64,000 bases of DNA. It comes from Bradyrhizobium sp. CB2312. Lineage in GTDB: Bacteria > Pseudomonadota > Alphaproteobacteria > Rhizobiales > Xanthobacteraceae. Positions 58,743 through 64,000 of this stretch are shown here, piece after piece; the first letter of the stretch is position 1, and each line of letters starts with the position of its first letter. A program made the position numbers and the translations under genes. The stretch spans positions 4,361,501 through 4,425,500 of the forward strand of contig NZ_CP121668.1 in NCBI RefSeq assembly GCF_029714425.1. Direction: 5' to 3'. The notes under the pieces are model-generated. The model made no database searches, had not been told where the DNA came from, and saw nothing but the letters and a program-made list of their open reading frames with translations.

Positions 58743-60572
58743 TCAGTTGCGGACGGTGATGCAGGAGATCTCGGCGCGCTTGAGGGCGCGGCAGACGGCC
58801 TCGGCCTGGTCGCGCTCGAGCCCGGCGAAGCGGGCGCGGTAGAGTTTGCGATTGTCCTTGGCGACCACAGGCTCGGTGAACGGATCGGCCTTGCTGAGCA
58901 GGCCGCGGGCCGAGTTCCGCGCCGCGTCGATGCGATGCTGGGCTTCGGTCTCGCTCTCGAGCGCGCCGACCTGGACGATCCAGCCGCTGTGGGTGACGAC
59001 CGGCTTGGTGGTGGCGCTCATCTGGATCGGCTGCGGCGCCGGATCGGCGGACGCAAGCTTTGGAGCCGCCGGGGCAGGAGCGGCGGTGGTTGCGGCCGGC
59101 AGCACGCCGAGGATGCCGTTGCCGGTGCCAAAGCCCGCCGGCTGACGCGGCAGCTCGGTGCGGGCGACCTCGGCCTTCGGCGCTTCCGGTTGGCTCTGGG
59201 GCTCGGGCTTGTTGACCAGGTCGGCCCGGGCGACGACGGCGCCGGAGGTTTCCGCAACGTCGGGGCGGGCGGCAATCGTGCTCGTGACCTGCGGAGCCAC
59301 CGGAGCCGGGGCGGCGGAGGCGACCTTCACGGCGCCGGCCTTGACCTGGACGGTCTTGACCCGGACCGGCTTCATCGGCTCGGACGAGCCGGGAATGATC
59401 GAGAGCGGCTGGCTCGAGATCACGCCATTGGTGAGCGGCGCGGGCTCGATCTTGGATTCAGTCGGCCGGACTTCAGGCTTGGCCTGCGCCGGCGGCATCG
59501 CCGCGGTCGCAGCGGCAAGGGTCGACAGGCGCGAGGCGAGACGCGATGGGGCGGCTTCCGGAGAGGGGGCGGCCTGAGCCTGCGGAGCGGCGCGGGCCGG
59601 GGTGTCCGAGGCATCGGCAACATCGTTGCTCGCGTCTGCGCCGTTGCGCTCGGTGACCGCGGCGACGGTATGGGTGGTCGCGCCCTTCTCGAGATTCTCC
59701 GCGAGCAGGTTGCGCATGATCGCGTCGCGCGAGCCGCCGCTGCGGCCGCCGAGCACCACGCCGATCAGGTGGCGGTTACCGCGGCGCATCGAGCTCACGA
59801 GGTTGAAGCCGGAGGCGCGGGTATAGCCGGTCTTGATGCCGTCCACGCCCTCGACGCTGCCGAGCAGGTGATTGTGGTTGCGGATCGACTGGCCGCGCCA
59901 GTTGAACGTCGAGGTCGCGAAATAGCGATAGTAGCGCGGGAAGCGCTCCTGGATGGCACGGCCGAGCGTTGCCTGGTCGCGTGCGGTGGTGACCTGCTCG
60001 TCGTTGGGAAGGCCGTTGGCGTTGCGGTAGACCGTCCTGGACATGCCGAGCGAGCGCGCCTTGCGCGTCATCATCTGGGCGAAGTCGTCCTCGTCGCCGG
60101 CGATCGCTTCGGCGATGACTACGGCGGCGTCGTTGGCGGAGCGGGTGACGAGACTCTTGATCGCGTCCTCGACGCGAATGGTCTGGCCGGCGCGCAGGTT
60201 CAGCTTGGTCGGATCCTGATCGGCGGCGTGCTGCGACACCGGCATCTCGGTGTCGAGCTTCATCTTGCCGGACTCCAGACGCTCGAACAGCAGATAGAGC
60301 GTCATGATCTTGGTCAGCGAGGCGGGGTGGCGGATTCCGTCCGGATTGTTCGACTGAAGCACAGCGCCGGAATTGCCGTCGACGATGATCGACGCGAATT
60401 TCGGGCTGGAGCTCTCGGACACATCGCGCTGCACCCGGTGGTGCGCGTAATGGCGGCGGTGGCGCCGCGCCTCGGCCGCGTCGGTGGTGAAGATGACTGC
60501 GGTGGTGACTGTAAGAAGCCCGAAAACGCCGACCCGCGCCAAGCGCGAGGAAGACAAGCTTTTACGAAGCAT
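58743..60572 (-). CDS. D-alanyl-D-alanine carboxypeptidase with C-terminal SPOR domain
   Basis: A 609-residue exported protein. Signal segment (about 14-33), PBP5-like serine peptidase domain about 55-290 with catalytic SLTK (Ser85, Lys88), SAN (145-147) and KTG (247-249); a long Pro/Ala-rich linker (about 310-520); C-terminal SPOR domain about 528-609 (GWIVQVGALESETEAQHRID, LYRARFAGLERDQAEAVC). SPOR binds denuded peptidoglycan at septa, so this is a septum-directed DD-carboxypeptidase. Confidence 0.92.
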   Translation of the reverse strand: MLRKSLSSSRLARVGVFGLLTVTTAVIFTTDAAEARRHRRHYAHHRVQRDVSESSSPKFASIIVDGNSGAVLQSNNPDGIRHPASLTKIMTLYLLFERLESGKMKLDTEMPVSQHAADQDPTKLNLRAGQTIRVEDAIKSLVTRSANDAAVVIAEAIAGDEDDFAQMMTRKARSLGMSRTVYRNANGLPNDEQVTTARDQATLGRAIQERFPRYYRYFATSTFNWRGQSIRNHNHLLGSVEGVDGIKTGYTRASGFNLVSSMRRGNRHLIGVVLGGRSGGSRDAIMRNLLAENLEKGATTHTVAAVTERNGADASNDVADASDTPARAAPQAQAAPSPEAAPSRLASRLSTLAAATAAMPPAQAKPEVRPTESKIEPAPLTNGVISSQPLSIIPGSSEPMKPVRVKTVQVKAGAVKVASAAPAPVAPQVTSTIAARPDVAETSGAVVARADLVNKPEPQSQPEAPKAEVARTELPRQPAGFGTGNGILGVLPAATTAAPAPAAPKLASADPAPQPIQMSATTKPVVTHSGWIVQVGALESETEAQHRIDAARNSARGLLSKADPFTEPVVAKDNRKLYRARFAGLERDQAEAVCRALKRAEISCITVRN

Positions 60573-60870
60573 GGAACCCCGTCCCCGTTTCTGACTTGAT
60601 CACCGGCTCGTGAGGCGAAATTGTGCCCACTCGACCCGGGATCATTACCTGCTCAGGCTGTCCCTCCGCGGGTGTTCGCCACGGGAGACGTTGGGCCTGA
60701 GCCGCTATTCTGGCTAAGGTGATGTTCTCGAACGGCTTTTGACCGCCTGCGGAAGCTGAACACGTCCAGGGAATCAGGGTAGGGGGCTGCGGTTTCCAAA
60801 AGCTTAAGGAACCATTGCGGGAAAACCCGGTAATTTCCGCGACTTGTATCTATTCTTGCATCCGCTTTTG
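60573..60870. other. Intergenic region between the carboxypeptidase and phasin genes
   Basis: About 300 bases of divergent promoter region; nothing coding recognised apart from the two genes' controls. Confidence 0.45.
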
Positions 60871-60915
60871 TGCGTCGCACAAGATTCTTGACATTTTTGT
60901 GCGTTGCACTATTTG
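60871..60915 (+). promoter_or_regulatory. Phasin promoter with two PhaR-like operators
   Basis: TTGACA at 60888-60893 and TATTTG at 60910-60915, 16 bases apart, form a sigma-70 promoter. Two TGC-N3-GCA palindromes flank or overlap it: TGCGTCGCA (60871-60879) and TGCGTTGCA (60900-60908). TGC-rich sites like these are bound by PhaR in polyhydroxybutyrate regulation in other alphaproteobacteria. The phasin ATG follows at 60973. Confidence 0.65.
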
Positions 60916-60972
60916 TGGGCAGAGTCAGGGAGCCGGGGCTTCCCGACGAGAGCCAGGGAAAAGGATTGCGAA

Positions 60973-61311
60973 ATGTTCAAGGTTGAAGACTTTCAGAACT
61001 ACGGGAAAGAGCAGTTCGAGCAGTGCGTCGCCTCCGCGACCTCGGTGCAGCACGGTCTCCAGGCGATCGCCAGCGCCTATGGCGACTACACCAAGAAGTC
61101 GTTCGAAGACACCAAGTCCTTCGTCGAGAAGCTTTCCGGCGTGAAGTCGCTGGACAAGGCCATGGAAGCCCAGACCGACTTCGCCCGTTCCGCCTACGAG
61201 ACCTTCGTCGCGGAATCGCAGAAGATCGCCGGCCTCTACAGCGACCTCGCCAAGCAGGCGTTCAAGCCGGTCGAGACCATCGTCTCGAAGTTCACCCCGG
61301 CCGCCAACTAA
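60973..61311 (+). CDS. Phasin family protein
   Basis: A 112-residue helical protein MFKVEDFQNYGKEQFEQCV with KSFEDTKSFVEKLSGVKSLD and AKQAFKPVETIVSKF. It matches Phasin_2-type proteins that coat polyhydroxyalkanoate granules. AAGGA precedes the ATG. The PhaR-like operators upstream agree with that role. A terminator follows. Confidence 0.93.
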   Translation: MFKVEDFQNYGKEQFEQCVASATSVQHGLQAIASAYGDYTKKSFEDTKSFVEKLSGVKSLDKAMEAQTDFARSAYETFVAESQKIAGLYSDLAKQAFKPVETIVSKFTPAAN

Positions 61312-61334
61312 GCCTTTCCGGTCATCCTGGAATC

Positions 61335-61368
61335 AAAAAGCCCGGCTGATCCAGCCGGGCTTTTTTTG
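61335..61368. terminator. Bidirectional intrinsic terminator
   Basis: AAAAAGCCCGGCT (61335-61347) and AGCCGGGCTTTTTTT (61354-61368) form a strong hairpin with A/T tracts on both sides, between the convergent phasin and TadG-like genes. Confidence 0.88.
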
Positions 61369-61386
61369 TTGTTCTGGCGGGTGGTC

Positions 61387-62736
61387 TCAGCGCGCCACGC
61401 GCAGCTTGGACAGCGAAGTGCCGATGTCCTTGAACACCGACACGGTCTGGTCCGCCGACGTCACCAGATAGAACTTGTCGGTGCTGCTGGCGCAATATTG
61501 CAGCACGCTCGAGGTCGCATCGTGGCCGGTGTTGACCTGCACCGTGTAGATCGTGATGTTCGCGGCCTTGGCGTTGTCGCACAGCTTCTTCTGCCGCGCG
61601 TCGATCTGCGAGGCATTGCTGTACCAGCGGTTCTGCGTGTTCAGACCGTCGGAGAGCAGCACGATCGCGTCCTTGTAGGTGTAGTTGGTATCCTTGGGCG
61701 GCGCGTTCATGGGATCGCCGGTCGACAGCGTCATCCAGCCCCAGGCGAGCCCGATGCCCTGGTTGGTGTTGCCGGTCGGCTTCATGTTGTTGATCACGGT
61801 CTTGAGCGAGGACCAGTCGTAGCTCAGCGGCACGATCGGCTGCAAATAGGCCGAGCTTCCGGATTGGCAATATGAATACTGGTCCGCCGGGAAGAGCGTC
61901 CCGCTATTGCCGCTGGTCGGCGTGGTGTTCTTGGTGTCGTAGTCCTGGTCGCGGTCGACCACGCAACCGGTCCAGGTGTTGTGATTGGCCGGCGTCCACG
62001 TCCAGTTGTTGCAGCCGCCCCAGTTGGTGGGCGAGGAGCAGGTCCAGCTTCCGTGGGCGGCGTCCCAATCGGTGAAGTCGATCCAGTACTTGTTGTAGTT
62101 GCTGGCGCCGACATTGACGTCCTTGGCGAACGGCACGATCGAGATGTAGACGTCGCCATTGGTCTTGGCGAGGGCGCTGAGCTGATCGATGAGGTTCTTG
62201 GCGGCGGTCTGCATCGCCGGCATCTTGCCGTCATCGGCCATCGATCCGGTGTTGTCGAGCACCATGGCGACGCGCATGCGCACCAAGCCCCAGGCGCTGG
62301 TGGATGTCGTGCCGATGTCGAGCGTCGGGAAGCCGGCAATCTTCATGAAGCTGGTCGTGTAGGTGCCGCTTCCGGAGACCTGGATCGTCGAGCCCATGCT
62401 GGTGTTCGTGGTGTAGGTGGCCGCGACGCTGACCGTCGGGATCGAGTTGGTGGCGGTGAACAGCGCGTTGAAATACTGCTGCGCCTTGGTGCTCAGCTGC
62501 GACGTGTTGATGGTGCCGGACGACAGGTCCTTGGAGAGCATCAGTGCGGTGGAGTCGAGGGCCGCCTGCATCGAGGTGCGGGCCTGGACTGCGCGGCTGT
62601 AGTCGACCGCTGCACCGATGAATGTCAGCACCGGGACCAGCGCGATGGCAAAGATCACGGCGATATTGCCGTGCTCGGCCGCTGCAAAGCGGGCGAGCTG
62701 TCGACCAAGACGGCGGATAACGGGCAGGCGAAACAT
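61387..62736 (-). CDS. TadG-like pilus protein with VWA domain
   Basis: A 449-residue protein. An N-terminal TadE/TadG-like segment has a transmembrane helix (GNIAVIFAIALVPVLTFIGAA), then a repeat-poor mixed region and a VWA domain with MIDAS VLDNTGSM and D-x-T near the end (LLSDGLNTQNRWY). It is a Flp/Tad-type pilus assembly protein, likely in the periplasm facing the surface. The frame extends upstream to 62871 but ATG 62736 gives the protein-like start (MFRLPVIRRLG). Confidence 0.85.
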   Translation of the reverse strand: MFRLPVIRRLGRQLARFAAAEHGNIAVIFAIALVPVLTFIGAAVDYSRAVQARTSMQAALDSTALMLSKDLSSGTINTSQLSTKAQQYFNALFTATNSIPTVSVAATYTTNTSMGSTIQVSGSGTYTTSFMKIAGFPTLDIGTTSTSAWGLVRMRVAMVLDNTGSMADDGKMPAMQTAAKNLIDQLSALAKTNGDVYISIVPFAKDVNVGASNYNKYWIDFTDWDAAHGSWTCSSPTNWGGCNNWTWTPANHNTWTGCVVDRDQDYDTKNTTPTSGNSGTLFPADQYSYCQSGSSAYLQPIVPLSYDWSSLKTVINNMKPTGNTNQGIGLAWGWMTLSTGDPMNAPPKDTNYTYKDAIVLLSDGLNTQNRWYSNASQIDARQKKLCDNAKAANITIYTVQVNTGHDATSSVLQYCASSTDKFYLVTSADQTVSVFKDIGTSLSKLRVAR

Positions 62737-63160
62737 GACGATCCCCGAAATCTGTAAATTTTGCCCGATTTCGCGCCAAGCCCTTGAATGGCAGGTAAAC
62801 GTGGCCGTAGAAAACCGGAGACATCCCGCGCGAAACCGTCGCGGCCGTGTTGCGGCCGGGTTCCTGGTCAACAGGCTCTAAACGGGCGGGCGGAAATTTT
62901 TGTCAAATCGATCCGGATTGATTAACCTTGGCCAGGATCGCCCGGACCGGAGTCGGGACCGCCGCGGCCGCATCGGCCAGACCTTTGCACGCTTGCGGCG
63001 AGCCGGGGGCAGGCCCATATTGCTAGCGAACGATCCGGCTTGGACCGGATCCGTCGGGAGCGGCGATCCAACAAGGCGGCGCGTCAGCGCGAAGCTCCGG
63101 AGGGCGGGGTTACGCGGCGAGCCGTCATTCGCTTCCGTTGGGAATTTGAACACCTGAGCC
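62737..63160. other. Intergenic region between tadG-like and clpS
   Basis: About 420 bases; no coding frame with ribosome site. It contains the promoters of two divergent genes. Confidence 0.45.
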
Positions 63161-63553
63161 ATGCCGCACCTGTCTTCCAGACTCGACCCGTCCGCGCCAG
63201 CCGCTGCCCACGCTCCGCGTATGAGCAATGACGAGAACCGCGCGGGCGGCCCGACCGGGCCGAGCACGTCGGTCATCACCAAGGTCAAGCCCAAGACCAA
63301 GCGGCCGAACCTGTATCGCGTGCTGATCCTGAACGACGACTACACGCCGATGGAATTCGTCGTCCACGTGCTGGAGAAGTTCTTCCAGAAGGACGTCGAG
63401 GCGGCGACCAAGATCATGCTGCACGTCCATCATCACGGGATAGGCGAGTGCGGCGTGTTCACCTACGAGATCGCCGAGACCAAGGTGACGCAGGTGATGG
63501 ACTTCGCCCGCAAGCACCAGCATCCGCTGCAATGCGTGATGGAAAAGAAATAA
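63161..63553 (+). CDS. clpS: ClpS, ATP-dependent Clp protease adaptor
   Basis: A 130-residue protein. The ClpS core has [20 protein letters not shown] with the Asp-Asp that binds N-degron amino groups, and [20 protein letters not shown]. The N-terminal tail is long; an alternative start is ATG 63221 ([10 protein letters not shown]), giving a 110-residue form. ClpS hands N-end-rule substrates to ClpAP. clpA follows 283 bases later, the normal gene order. Confidence 0.94.
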   Translation: MPHLSSRLDPSAPAAAHAPRMSNDENRAGGPTGPSTSVITKVKPKTKRPNLYRVLILNDDYTPMEFVVHVLEKFFQKDVEAATKIMLHVHHHGIGECGVFTYEIAETKVTQVMDFARKHQHPLQCVMEKK

Positions 63554-63835
63554 TCGCGCGTTCGAGTTCTTTAGAGTGGTTCTGTTCGTGTGGTGGGTGA
63601 CGGAGCACGCCCTGCTGCGTGATCCGGCGAACATCGGCGCCAGCGTCAATCCTGCCCAGATGGGTAGTTCTGCCCAAATCGGAACGGGTTTTGCATCGAA
63701 AATACCGCAGGCGTGTCGCCGCCGAGTCGCGGAACCGGTCTTTCGCCGCGATCTTGTATAACTATATGTGACAAAGGTTGTTGTTGCCTGACCGGGCGAT
63801 GGCGATCATGATGGTGGGGGCCATAGAGGACGCGA
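63554..63835. other. clpS-clpA spacer
   Basis: 282 bases; a TATAACTATATG-like AT-rich stretch at 63757-63770 suggests a clpA promoter. No gene. Confidence 0.45.
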
Positions 63836-64000
63836 ATGCCGACTTTTTCCCAAAGCCTTGAACAATCCCTGCATCGTGCACTGGCGATCGCAAACGAGCG
63901 TCATCACCAATACGCGACGCTCGAGCATCTTTTGCTCTCTTTGATCGACGATTCCGATGCAGCTGCGGTCATGCGCGCCTGCAGCGTCGATCTCGACAAG
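63836..64000 (+). CDS. clpA: ClpA, start of ATP-dependent Clp protease ATP-binding subunit
   Basis: Only the first 55 codons are in the window: MPTFSQSLEQSLHRALAIAN followed by ERHHQYATLEHLLLSLID, the Clp_N repeat-1 sequence. It agrees with the clpS-clpA order. The rest lies beyond the right edge. Confidence 0.92.
   Translation, partial: MPTFSQSLEQSLHRALAIANERHHQYATLEHLLLSLIDDSDAAAVMRACSVDLDK

Noticed and set aside
58653..60599. 648-residue plus-strand frame
   Set aside because: Antisense to the D,D-carboxypeptidase with SPOR domain.
1..64000. CRISPR arrays, rRNA or tRNA genes
   Set aside because: No regular spacer-repeat array and no tRNA or rRNA signature was found when reading both strands.

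Overview
The window is high-GC alphaproteobacterial DNA, most consistent with Bradyrhizobium or a close relative in the Nitrobacteraceae. This call rests on gene content and repeat families: MipZ-type ParA, EcfG-type promoters, a ROSE-like RNA thermometer in front of hsp20, DUF6894/DUF1236/DUF3551 small proteins, a phasin gene behind a PhaR-like operator, and dispersed palindromes of the kind common in Bradyrhizobium. No rRNA, tRNA or CRISPR was seen.

Layout. 1-19.7 kb is mostly ordinary chromosome. It holds a truncated zinc alcohol dehydrogenase, an SDR, a signalling block (lone receiver, CheB, small coiled coil, CheB-CheR-PAS-HWE kinase, Crp/Fnr regulator), a run of small uncharacterised genes, a redox/metal block (flavodoxin-like protein, thioredoxin-reductase-like flavoprotein, 16-Cys copper-storage-like protein), two NodB-type deacetylases, MgtE, an XRE-type regulator, an aldo/keto reductase and a TolA/TonB-like protein. 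A complete IS21-family element (20391-22668) with a 5-bp target duplication sits in the last codons of an AraC-family gene.

23.7-48 kb is an accessory, partly decayed region. It has many short genes, long gaps, and remnants of a SRAP/YedK peptidase, an IS1182-type transposase, an OpgH-like protein and Ku. It also carries a stress block of small exported proteins behind EcfG-like promoters, a TAXI-type solute-binding protein, hsp20 with a sigma-32-like promoter and ROSE element plus a string of tiny overlapping genes, a hybrid histidine kinase overlapping a double-domain KaiC-like ATPase, and a tyrosine integrase at the right edge followed by repeats.

48.6-64 kb returns to core genes: DUF599, GST-like, YidB-like, DUF1489, panC, mipZ, an alpha/beta hydrolase, a VWA protein next to a Tim14/Pam18-like J protein, a D,D-carboxypeptidase with SPOR domain, phasin, a TadG-like VWA pilus protein, clpS and the start of clpA.

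Functional picture. Much of the accessory part looks devoted to general-stress and heat response (EcfG-like promoters, ROSE, Hsp20, exported DUF1236 proteins). Two independent multi-domain kinase systems (CheB/CheR-HWE and KaiC-HK) suggest sensory integration. Function calls come from reading motifs only; no database search was possible.
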